Positions 1 to 4,995 of a DNA stretch of 7,944 nucleotides are shown here, in pieces. How positions within the stretch are numbered: position 1 is the stretch's first letter; every line of letters begins with the position of its first letter. Under the pieces are notes generated by a model. It saw only the letters and a list, made by a program, of their open reading frames with translations. It had not been told where the DNA came from and ran no database searches. A program made the position numbers and the translations under genes. Source of the stretch: Actinomycetota bacterium (GTDB lineage: Bacteria; Actinomycetota; Geothermincolia; Fen-727; Anoxymicrobiaceae); assembly GCA_018894655.1 (NCBI GenBank), contig JAHIPE010000177.1, positions 1-7,944 on the forward strand. Direction: 5' to 3'.

Positions 1-136
1 AAAGCTGTCCAACGAGCGCTTCGTTGAGAAGGCCCCCCCGGAGGTCGTTGATAAGGAGCGGGAGAAGGAGCGGGAGCTCACAGGGAAGCGGGATAAGCTG
101 AACAGCCAGATAGACGGGTTGAAGGCCCGGTGCTAG
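1..136 (+). CDS. valS: Valyl-tRNA synthetase, C-terminal end (partial)
   Basis: Only the last 44 codons are present; the reading frame starts at base 2 and ends at TAG 134-136. The visible peptide begins KLSNERFVEKAPPEVVDKER and continues as a charged Lys/Glu/Arg-rich helix to a terminal Cys. The signature 'KLSNxxFvxKAPxxVVxKER' followed by a coiled coil is the usual C-terminus of class I valyl-tRNA synthetase, where the coiled-coil arm contacts the tRNA elbow. The enzyme charges tRNA-Val in the cytoplasm. The catalytic domain lies upstream of the window and cannot be assessed. Its position directly before folC is a common bacterial arrangement and supports the call. The TAG stop sits inside the CTAG target of the element at 136-296. 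Confidence 0.93.
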   Translation, partial: KLSNERFVEKAPPEVVDKEREKERELTGKRDKLNSQIDGLKARC

Positions 137-296
137 TGCACCGTCCCATAGATAACCTGGCATTCGAGCGCCCCTGCATCCACGCCAGCTTCGTTCCGCT
201 CCCTCGCCGTAACAGACAGTACGCCTCGGTCGCGCGCCTTGCCGGCGCGGCGCAGTGACACTCTCGGTGCGTCAGCCTACCTATGGGACGGTGCAC
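136..296. mobile_element. MITE-like 161-bp element with perfect 16-bp terminal inverted repeats
   Basis: The left end GTGCACCGTCCCATAG (136-151) is the exact reverse complement of the right end CTATGGGACGGTGCAC (281-296). Both ends are flanked by TA (134-135 and 297-298), and the whole reads C-TA-[element]-TA-G, so removing one TA plus the element restores CTAG. Insertion into CTAG with TA duplication is known behaviour of IS630/Tc1-mariner transposases, so I infer a non-autonomous element moved by such an enzyme. The 129-bp interior (152-280) has no credible gene; it contains a 6-bp hairpin CGCGCC-TTGCC-GGCGCG at 233-249. The family is not identified. A long-range hairpin of other function is possible, but the arms lie 129 nt apart with no T-run, which argues against a terminator. 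Confidence 0.62.
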
Positions 297-335
297 TAGG
301 GGGCTGGCAGAAGCCGGAGCGATTCTCGTGGACGC

Positions 336-342
336 GGGAGGA
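336..342 (+). promoter_or_regulatory. Shine-Dalgarno GGGAGGA deciding the folC start
   Basis: GGGAGGA precedes the TTG at 346 by 3 nt (4 nt from the GGAGG core), slightly short but strong. The in-frame ATG at 283 lies inside the right inverted repeat of the 136-296 element and has no such signal. A GTG at 328 is the other in-frame option, with only a weak GGAG upstream. Confidence 0.55.
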
Positions 343-345
343 CAG

Positions 346-1686
346 TTGAAGTACTCGGAGGCGGTAGATTACCTGGACGGCAAGGTCGTGCTCGGGGTAA
401 AGCCGTCCCTCGACCGGATACGGGCGGTCTGCCGGCTGATGGGGAACCCTCAGGACGATTTTGACGCCGTACAGGTGACCGGCACCAACGGCAAGACCTC
501 TCTCTCGTGCATGGCGTCAGCCATCCTAGAGGAGTGCGGTTACAAGGTCGGCCTTTTCACCTCGCCGCACCTGGAGACCGTCAGGGAGCGGATATCGGTC
601 AACGGCCGCCACATCTCGGTGGGCCGGTTCTCCGAGACGCTTGCCGTGATAGTACCTCTTCTCGAGAGGGCCGAGGAGGAAGCGGGCGAGCCACTCACCT
701 ACTTCGAGGTGGTGACCGCGATGGCCTATGAGCACTTCCGGAGTTCAGATGTCGACGTCGCGGTGCTGGAGGTCGGGATGGGCGGCCGGTGGGACGCGAC
801 CAACGTAGTCGACTGTGACGTGGCGGTAATAACCAACATAGGCCTCGACCACGTGAACGAACTCGGACGCACCAGGGAGAAGATAGCCTCCGAGAAGGTG
901 GGCATCGTCAACGAGGGGGCGGTGCTGGTGACCGCCGAGGGGAGCCGGGGTCTGCTCAAGCTGATGGCTGACAGGTGTGAAGAGGTCAACGCGGAGATGA
1001 AGGTCTTCGGCAGGGACTTCAGGCTGGAATACACGGTACCGTACCACGTGCCGGGGGAGGTGCCGTCACAGTACATCTCGGTACGGGGGCTCGAGGGAAG
1101 GGAGTTCAAGGACATCAAGCTGCCGGTAATAGGCAAGCACCAGGCGGTTAACGCCGCCTGCGCGATAGTCGCCGTGCAGGTGTACACCGACCCGCGGGAG
1201 AGAACCGACCCAGACGTGTTCCGGCGCGCGCTGGAGACGTGTACGGTTCCGGGGAGGCTCGAAATCCTGGGCGAGAGCCCCCTGGTGGTGGTTGACGGCG
1301 CCCATAATGTGCTGGGCATAGACAGGCTCGCGCTTTCCCTTACAGGCGAGTTCGATTATGAGCGGTTGGTGGTGGTGGTGTCGATCCTGGAAGACAAGGA
1401 CGCCAAGGGCATGCTCAAGGTACTCGGGGCGGTCGCCGACGAGGTCGTGTTGACCGAGAACCGGAGCGCGCGCTCGATTCCCGCCGAGCGGCTTGCCAGT
1501 TTCTGCCGGATGGAACGCGTAATACACAAGGTCGAGCCGGATTTCCCCGCGGCCATGAAGCTCGCGTATAATATTGCGGGGCCGGATGGAATGATCTGCG
1601 TTACCGGGTCTCTCTACACGGTTTCGGAGGCCCGGATATACTTCCGGCGCCAGAAGGCGTCCCGGGAGATGAGGCAGGACAGGTGA
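346..1686 (+). CDS. folC: Folylpolyglutamate synthase / dihydrofolate synthase
   Basis: This cytoplasmic Mur-ligase-family enzyme adds L-glutamate to dihydropteroate and to folates with ATP. From TTG 346 the protein has 446 residues, near the family norm. Visible motifs in order: P-loop TGTNGKT (45-51), FTSPHL (71-76) followed by RERI, EVGMGGRWDATNV (142-154), ITNIGLDH, the GKHQAVNAA segment, and the C-terminal-domain VVVDGAHN (314-321). The set is complete, and the WDATN form of the usual LDATN is a minor variation. I chose TTG because of the SD at 336-342 and because homologues typically begin about at YSEAVDYLD; an upstream ATG (283) would add residues encoded by the element's inverted repeat. 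The gene follows valS and is 9 nt from ndk, so co-transcription with ndk is likely. Bifunctionality is the bacterial default but is not proved by sequence alone. Confidence 0.93.
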   Translation: MKYSEAVDYLDGKVVLGVKPSLDRIRAVCRLMGNPQDDFDAVQVTGTNGKTSLSCMASAILEECGYKVGLFTSPHLETVRERISVNGRHISVGRFSETLAVIVPLLERAEEEAGEPLTYFEVVTAMAYEHFRSSDVDVAVLEVGMGGRWDATNVVDCDVAVITNIGLDHVNELGRTREKIASEKVGIVNEGAVLVTAEGSRGLLKLMADRCEEVNAEMKVFGRDFRLEYTVPYHVPGEVPSQYISVRGLEGREFKDIKLPVIGKHQAVNAACAIVAVQVYTDPRERTDPDVFRRALETCTVPGRLEILGESPLVVVDGAHNVLGIDRLALSLTGEFDYERLVVVVSILEDKDAKGMLKVLGAVADEVVLTENRSARSIPAERLASFCRMERVIHKVEPDFPAAMKLAYNIAGPDGMICVTGSLYTVSEARIYFRRQKASREMRQDR

Positions 1687-1695
1687 GGAGGAACG

Positions 1696-2121
1696 ATGGA
1701 TTCCGAGCGGATAAGAATTGAGCGGACCCTGCTGATAGTCAAGCCGGACGGTGTGGACCGACGGCTGGTGGGGGGTATCCTGTCCAGGATAGAGCGCAAG
1801 GGGTACACCATAGAGTGCATGAAGACCATAACCATCGACCGTGAACTGGCCGAGAAGCATTACGCCGAGCACAAAGGGAAGCCGTTCTACGACAAGCTCA
1901 TCTCCTACATTACCAGTGGGCCGGCGGTTGTGGCTGTGATATCCGGCGAGGGTTGCGTGGGGGGCCTGCGTTACCTCATGGGTAACACCGACCCCCTGAA
2001 GGCGGCGCCAGGCACCATCAGGGGTGACTACGCCACAAACGTCACCAAGAACCTCATACACGGCTCCGACACCCTGGAGAACGCCGAGAGGGAGATAGCG
2101 CTCTTCTTCGGCGGGGAGTAA
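1696..2121 (+). CDS. ndk: Nucleoside diphosphate kinase
   Basis: This cytoplasmic enzyme transfers the gamma-phosphate from ATP to NDPs through a phosphohistidine, balancing NTP and dNTP pools. The 141-residue product matches the compact bacterial NDK fold. It has the N-terminal TLLIVKPDG with the phosphate-binding Lys, the FYDKLISY segment, APGTIRGDYA with its conserved Arg, and the active-site NLIHGSDTLENAEREIALFF, in which His122 is the phosphorylated residue. All expected catalytic positions I can locate are present. The ATG has a strong GAGGAGGAA (1685-1693) upstream, overlapping the folC stop, which indicates tight coupling to folC. ndk next to folC and upstream of mreB is an actinobacterial-type order. 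The stop codon TAA abuts the repeat region that begins at about 2121. Confidence 0.97.
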   Translation: MDSERIRIERTLLIVKPDGVDRRLVGGILSRIERKGYTIECMKTITIDRELAEKHYAEHKGKPFYDKLISYITSGPAVVAVISGEGCVGGLRYLMGNTDPLKAAPGTIRGDYATNVTKNLIHGSDTLENAEREIALFFGGE

Positions 2122-2192
2122 CAGGAAGGCCTTTATGGAGAGTACTTCAAATCTCAGACAGCTCTCTAAGGCCTTACCCCACCTGGTGGCGG
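2121..2192 (+). repeat. Structured repeat, copy 1
   Basis: The copy begins with ACAG at the ndk stop, then AGGCCTT (2127-2133), GAGAGTACTTC (2138-2148), an 18-nt variable centre, and a 26-nt block (2167-2192) identical to copy 2. The 26-nt block contains AAGGCCTTACCCC and the odd palindrome CCACCTGGTGG (2179-2189). In this copy GGCCTT (2128-2133) can pair with AAGGCC (2168-2173), and GAGAG (2138-2142) with CTCTC (2162-2166). Relative to copy 2 it lacks about 7 nt, including most of the GGGGTC that forms the outer stem there. I do not recognise the family. Confidence 0.8.
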
Positions 2193-2207
2193 TCTTGTTT
2201 GACCGCC
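2188..2207 (+). terminator. Candidate hairpin terminator or attenuator after ndk
   Basis: GGCGGTC-TTGTTT-GACCGCC is a perfect 7-bp GC-rich stem with a 6-nt loop, 67 nt after the ndk stop. It is followed by GTTTGTC rather than a clean T-run, so intrinsic termination would be weak. Its left arm uses the last bases of repeat copy 1. Confidence 0.4.
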
Positions 2208-2216
2208 GTTTGTCTG

Positions 2217-2294
2217 ACAGAAAGGGGTCAGGCCTTGCCGAGAGTACTTCGAGTTTTGAACACCGCTATAAGGCCTTACCCCACCTGGTGGCGG
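2217..2294 (+). repeat. Structured repeat, copy 2 with long inverted repeat
   Basis: This is the second copy, offset 102 bp in its conserved 11-nt (2240-2250) and 26-nt (2269-2294) blocks and 96 bp at its ACAG start. The 18-nt centre (2251-2268) shares little with copy 1 although its length is the same. GGGGTCAGGCCTT (2224-2236) pairs with AAGGCCTTACCCC (2270-2282) at 12 of 13 positions around a 33-nt loop. An alternative hairpin, CTGAC (2214-2218) with GTCAG (2227-2231), would exclude it. The stem-loop shape with conserved feet recalls REP/BIME-type elements, but no transposase is in the window and the family is unidentified. Confidence 0.8.
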
Positions 2295-2307
2295 AGGGAG
2301 GGGCGGG
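2287..2307 (+). other. Dense G-run tract, G-quadruplex candidate
   Basis: Six G-runs follow each other with single-base separators (GG, GG, GG, GGG, GGGG, GGG, separated by T, C, A, A, C). One-nucleotide loops favour a stable two-tetrad quadruplex in the + strand DNA or RNA. It overlaps the end of repeat copy 2 and sits where GC-rich sequence gives way to the AT-rich mreB leader. Formation and function are inference. Confidence 0.45.
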
Positions 2308-2368
2308 TCCGTTTCTTGTTAAGTATTGATGCTGGTGTTGAATAAGTAAATATGTGTTAACATTGTGG

Positions 2369-2396
2369 ATGACTTTGCACCTGATTTGTGCATAAT
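2369..2396 (+). promoter_or_regulatory. Candidate sigma70-type promoter for mreB operon
   Basis: A possible -35 ATGACT (2369-2374, 4 of 6 to TTGACA) and -10 CATAAT (2391-2396, 5 of 6 to TATAAT) are separated by 16 nt. They lie in the only strongly AT-rich stretch of the window (about 2311-2410). Initiation near 2403 would give an mreB leader of about 60 nt. Another weaker pair, TTGAAT (2338-2343) with CATTGT (2361-2366), is also possible. Confidence 0.42.
2374..2394. promoter_or_regulatory. Imperfect palindrome overlapping the mreB promoter, candidate operator
   Basis: TTTGCAC (2374-2380) and GTGCATA (2388-2394) are inverted repeats matching at 6 of 7 positions, separated by 7 nt. The site fills the spacer of the proposed promoter and overlaps its -10, the usual place for a repressor. 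The binding protein is unknown. Confidence 0.3.
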
Positions 2397-2465
2397 TGGT
2401 TTCTTGAGTTGGTAGTGGACGTATTGCGGTAGCAGCAGCGGGGAACGACCGGAGAGAGAAAGAAA

Positions 2466-3512
2466 GTGTCCTTTTTCGGGAGACTATTTGGTACCGGAGC
2501 GTTTGGCAAGGACATGGCGGTTGACCTGGGGACCGCCAACACTCTTGTCTACGCCAAGGGCGAGGGGATCGTGCTCAACGAGCCGTCGGTGGTCGCGGTA
2601 AATAGCATCACCAACGCAATCATAGCGGTGGGTGAAGAGGCGAAGAGGATGGTGGGGCGCACCCCGGCGCATATCGTGGCGATACGGCCGCTCAAGGACG
2701 GGGTCATCGCCGACTTCGACGTGACCGAGAAGATGATCAGGTACTTCATACAGAAGGTGCACCAGCGCAGGTCCCTTGCCCGCCCGCGGGTGGTGGTGGC
2801 GGTTCCCAGCGGAATAACAGGGGTCGAGCAGAGAGCGGTCGAGGAGGCGACGATCCAGGCCGGGGCCCGTGCGGCGTTCATCATCGAGGAGCCGATGGCG
2901 GCCGCGATCGGGGCCGGGCTCCCGATACACGAACCAATCGGCAACATGGTCGTCGATATAGGAGGAGGCACGACCGAGGTCGCGGTAATATCGCTTGGCG
3001 GCATCGTCACCAGCCAGTCCATACGGGTGGGTGGCGACGAGATGGACGAGGCGATTATCGGTTACATCAAGAGGGACTACCAGTTGATGATAGGGGAGAG
3101 GACCGCGGAGAACTTGAAGCTGAGTATAGGGTCCGCGTTCAAGGTCGGAGAAGATGAGTACGATGACGAGATAAAGGGAAGAGACCTCGCGTCGGGACTC
3201 CCCAAGACTGTGGTCGTTACCGCCGAGGAGGTACGGGCATCCATCGATGACCCGGTAGGCCAGGTGGTCCAGACGGTCAAGGACGCCCTGGACAGGACTC
3301 CGCCCGAACTTGCCAGTGACATCATGGATCAGGGGATCATCCTGGCTGGAGGCGGGGCTCTTCTCCGTGGTTTGGAGGAGAGGATACGTAACGAGACGGG
3401 CATGCCGGTCCATATTGCCAAGGACCCGCTCCTGTGCGTGGCGATGGGATCCGGGAAGTGCCTGGAAGAGTTCGATATCATGAAGAAGGTGCTAATCTCG
3501 TCCGGGGGCTAG
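2466..3512 (+). CDS. mreB: Rod shape-determining protein MreB (bacterial actin)
   Basis: This ATP-dependent actin homologue assembles into membrane-bound filaments that orient the elongasome. The protein has 348 residues, a normal length. The N-terminus SFFGRLFG is hydrophobic/amphipathic and could serve membrane attachment. The actin-fold motifs are all present: phosphate-1 VDLGTANT (19-26), VPSGITGVEQRA (113-124), phosphate-2 VVDIGGGTTEVAV (162-174), and adenosine motif ILAGGGALLRGL (292-303). The C-terminus retains the AMGSGKCLEEF helix, close to the usual G(T/S)GKxLE. The GTG start has GGAGAG at 2451-2456, 9 nt upstream, and the next in-frame ATG (residue 17) would begin inside strand 1. 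It is the first gene of the mreBCD-mrdA-rodA set, with its own probable promoter in the 344-nt upstream gap. Paralogues such as Mbl cannot be excluded, but mreC directly downstream favours MreB. Confidence 0.97.
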   Translation: MSFFGRLFGTGAFGKDMAVDLGTANTLVYAKGEGIVLNEPSVVAVNSITNAIIAVGEEAKRMVGRTPAHIVAIRPLKDGVIADFDVTEKMIRYFIQKVHQRRSLARPRVVVAVPSGITGVEQRAVEEATIQAGARAAFIIEEPMAAAIGAGLPIHEPIGNMVVDIGGGTTEVAVISLGGIVTSQSIRVGGDEMDEAIIGYIKRDYQLMIGERTAENLKLSIGSAFKVGEDEYDDEIKGRDLASGLPKTVVVTAEEVRASIDDPVGQVVQTVKDALDRTPPELASDIMDQGIILAGGGALLRGLEERIRNETGMPVHIAKDPLLCVAMGSGKCLEEFDIMKKVLISSGG

Positions 3513-3515
3513 TAC

Positions 3516-3571
3516 AGGACTTGTCCTTTTAACAACCCCCGCCGGGAAGTCCCCTTCCTTTGAGGTGGGGG
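3516..3571 (+). promoter_or_regulatory. Foldable mreB-mreC intergenic region, possible attenuator
   Basis: Just after the mreB stop, AGGAC (3516-3520) and GTCCT (3523-3527) form a small hairpin followed by TTT. Next, CCCCC (3536-3540) can pair with GGGGG (3567-3571), enclosing GGAAG-TCCC-CTTCC (3545-3558). The second structure ends 10 nt before the mreC SD. Together they could lower mreC-mreD expression relative to mreB, but each stem is short and function is inferred. Confidence 0.35.
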
Positions 3572-3580
3572 ATGAGAGGC

Positions 3581-3585
3581 GGGAG
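3581..3585 (+). promoter_or_regulatory. Shine-Dalgarno GGGAG deciding the mreC start
   Basis: GGGAG lies 6 nt before ATG 3592. The upstream in-frame GTG at 3565 has no purine-rich SD at proper distance and would place the SD inside the gene. Confidence 0.65.
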
Positions 3586-3591
3586 TTAATC

Positions 3592-4452
3592 ATGCCATCC
3601 GCTCCCAGAGCCAATAGAAGCCGGGTCGTTCTCATCGTACTTGTAATAGTATGTGTTGCGGTCGTAACGCTGTATGTAAGGGAGAGCGACCAGGGCCCCC
3701 TGCATAAGATACAGGACGTTTTCCTCGATATCGTTTCCCCGATAAGCTCCGGTTTCGCGAAGCTCCTCAGGCCGATAAAGGACGGGTTCATCAACCTGTT
3801 CCACCTGCCAACTCTTTCCCGAGAGAACGCGGAGTTACGGAGGGAGGTTGCGGACTTGAAAAGAAAGCAGGCAGGGGCCCAGGAGCTCGAGGCGGAGGTC
3901 GAGGAACTCAAGGAGCTTCTGAACTGGTCCGGGGAAAACCCGGAGATGGAGAACGTCGGGGCTGATATCATCGGCCAATCCCCTGATAACTGGCAGAGGT
4001 TGATGATTGTGAACGCCGGGTCCTCCAGTGGCGTCAAGAAGTACATGTCGGTTGTCACCCGGGAGGGGCTCCTGGTGGGCAGGATAATCTCGGTCGGCTC
4101 GCGCTCCTCGGTTGTTCAGCTTATCACCGACTCCCGTTCCGGCGTTGGTGCCCGGAATCAGCGCTCCAGAGAAACGGGCGTGGTCGAGGGCAGAAACGAG
4201 AGGGTAACAAGGTTCGTCCCTATGAGTGACGAGGCGGACATGAAGGTGGGAGATATCGTTGAGACCAGCGGACTCGGGGGGACATGCCCGCCGGATATAC
4301 CGATGGGGACAATAAGCAAGATCGAAAAGCGCGAGAAAGGGTTTACCCGCATGATCGAGGTCGAGCCGTATGTTGAGTTCTCCAAGCTCGACAAGGTGCT
4401 GGTAATCATAATGCCTGAGCCTGAATCGGTGATCTTGAAGGAGGCGCAGTGA
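3592..4452 (+). CDS. mreC: Rod shape-determining protein MreC
   Basis: This bitopic membrane protein links cytoplasmic MreB/MreD to the periplasmic or extracytoplasmic part of PBP2 and RodA. From ATG 3592 the protein has 286 residues. It shows a short basic N-terminus, one membrane segment (about 11-29), a coiled coil (about 76-111, from LSRENAELRREV to ELKELLNW) typical of MreC dimers, then the two beta-barrel-like core domains (about 123-273). Family landmarks include NAGSSSGVKKYMSVVT (141-156), with GLLVGRIISV (159-168) and TSGLGGTCPPDIPMGTI (225-241). In the last the usual FPxG appears as CPPD, a mild divergence in a loop. The short C-terminal tail after residue 273 has no Pro-rich extension. 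It overlaps mreD by 4 nt and follows mreB by 79 nt, so it belongs to the same operon. Confidence 0.95.
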   Translation: MPSAPRANRSRVVLIVLVIVCVAVVTLYVRESDQGPLHKIQDVFLDIVSPISSGFAKLLRPIKDGFINLFHLPTLSRENAELRREVADLKRKQAGAQELEAEVEELKELLNWSGENPEMENVGADIIGQSPDNWQRLMIVNAGSSSGVKKYMSVVTREGLLVGRIISVGSRSSVVQLITDSRSGVGARNQRSRETGVVEGRNERVTRFVPMSDEADMKVGDIVETSGLGGTCPPDIPMGTISKIEKREKGFTRMIEVEPYVEFSKLDKVLVIIMPEPESVILKEAQ

Positions 4453-4973
4453 GCCGAAAACGCCAGGTCTTCGTGGCCGGCGCGTTGGCACTGGCGTTCC
4501 TGTTGCAGATAGCGGTGCTGCCCCAGTTTAAGTTGCTGGGCGTCCAACCGGACCTCCTGCTTGTGGTGGCGGCGGTGGTGGCGATCCAGGATGGCCCCCT
4601 GGAGGGCGCGGTTACCGGGTTCTGCGGCGGGATGTTGCAGGACATGGTGAGCCCCCTGGTGATGGGGGTGGGCACGCTGACCAAGATGGTAGCCGCTTAC
4701 CTGGCCGGCGCGCTCAAGGGTTTTTTCGTCACCTACTCGATCCTGCTGCCGGTGTTGCTGGTGTTCCTGGCGAGCATGGCGGAACCGGTCATGCATCAGG
4801 CGGTGCTCATTATGCTGGGACAGGAGAAGCTACCTCCGTTCCAGGTGAGCGTAATCTTTGCGTCGGCGCTCTATAATGTGCTTGTTGTGTTCGTGGTATA
4901 TCCTCTGATGGGGAGGTTCAGTTTCCCCGGTAAGGATGAATCGTTCGGGCTCTTGAAGGCCGGAGGGGGGTAA
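4449..4973 (+). CDS. mreD: Rod shape-determining protein MreD
   Basis: MreD is a small integral membrane protein that works with MreC in the elongasome; its biochemical activity is not well defined. The 174-residue product is very hydrophobic, with about six membrane segments (near 7-25, 33-49, 51-69, 75-90, 97-118 and 133-154). The GFCGGMLQDMVSP stretch (57-69) matches the family's GxxxGxxxD signature, and the QPDLLLVV stretch at 33-40 is also typical. The start is GTG 4449, which overlaps the mreC stop in a GTGA arrangement, with SD AAGGAGG (4438-4444) 4 nt upstream; this predicts translational coupling. Sequence conservation in the family is low, so the assignment leans partly on the position between mreC and mrdA, but the topology fits. 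Confidence 0.93.
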   Translation: MSRKRQVFVAGALALAFLLQIAVLPQFKLLGVQPDLLLVVAAVVAIQDGPLEGAVTGFCGGMLQDMVSPLVMGVGTLTKMVAAYLAGALKGFFVTYSILLPVLLVFLASMAEPVMHQAVLIMLGQEKLPPFQVSVIFASALYNVLVVFVVYPLMGRFSFPGKDESFGLLKAGGG

Positions 4974-4987
4974 CCGGCGGGACCGGT
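4973..4987 (+). promoter_or_regulatory. Short hairpin between mreD and mrdA
   Basis: ACCGG-CGGGA-CCGGT forms a perfect 5-bp GC-rich stem ending 8 nt before the mrdA ATG. It covers the place where an SD should be, and the only purine-rich sequence near it (GGCGGG, 4976-4981) lies within the hairpin. It may limit mrdA initiation or make it depend on mreD translation. Confidence 0.35.
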
Positions 4988-4995
4988 GATGCGAG

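Noticed and set aside
133..299. Long inverted repeat after valS as an intrinsic terminator
   Set aside because: The arms are 129 nt apart with no T-run; the TA-flanked exact ends fit an insertion better.
1066..2061. 331-codon open frame on the minus strand across folC and ndk
   Set aside because: It lies opposite two well-supported genes, has no family motif, and reflects third-position GC bias that removes stops from the antisense frame.
2138..2294. Two spaced repeats as a minimal CRISPR array
   Set aside because: There are only two copies, the repeated blocks are split 11+26 nt with the variable part inside the unit, and there are no cas genes or leader; this does not fit repeat-spacer structure.
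2135..2329. A 64-codon open frame between ndk and mreB with an AGGAAGG upstream
   Set aside because: It is made of the two repeat copies, so the peptide repeats KALPHLVA. It has no recognisable fold, and the SD-like sequence is part of the repeat's AAGGCCTT foot.
2484..3413. 309-codon open frame on the minus strand inside mreB
   Set aside because: It is the mirror of a clear actin-family gene, with Arg/His/Leu-rich composition typical of antisense GC-rich frames and no SD or motif.
3565..3591. Upstream GTG start for mreC giving 9 more residues
   Set aside because: It has no SD, while ATG 3592 has GGGAG at 6 nt; the extra residues include the SD itself.
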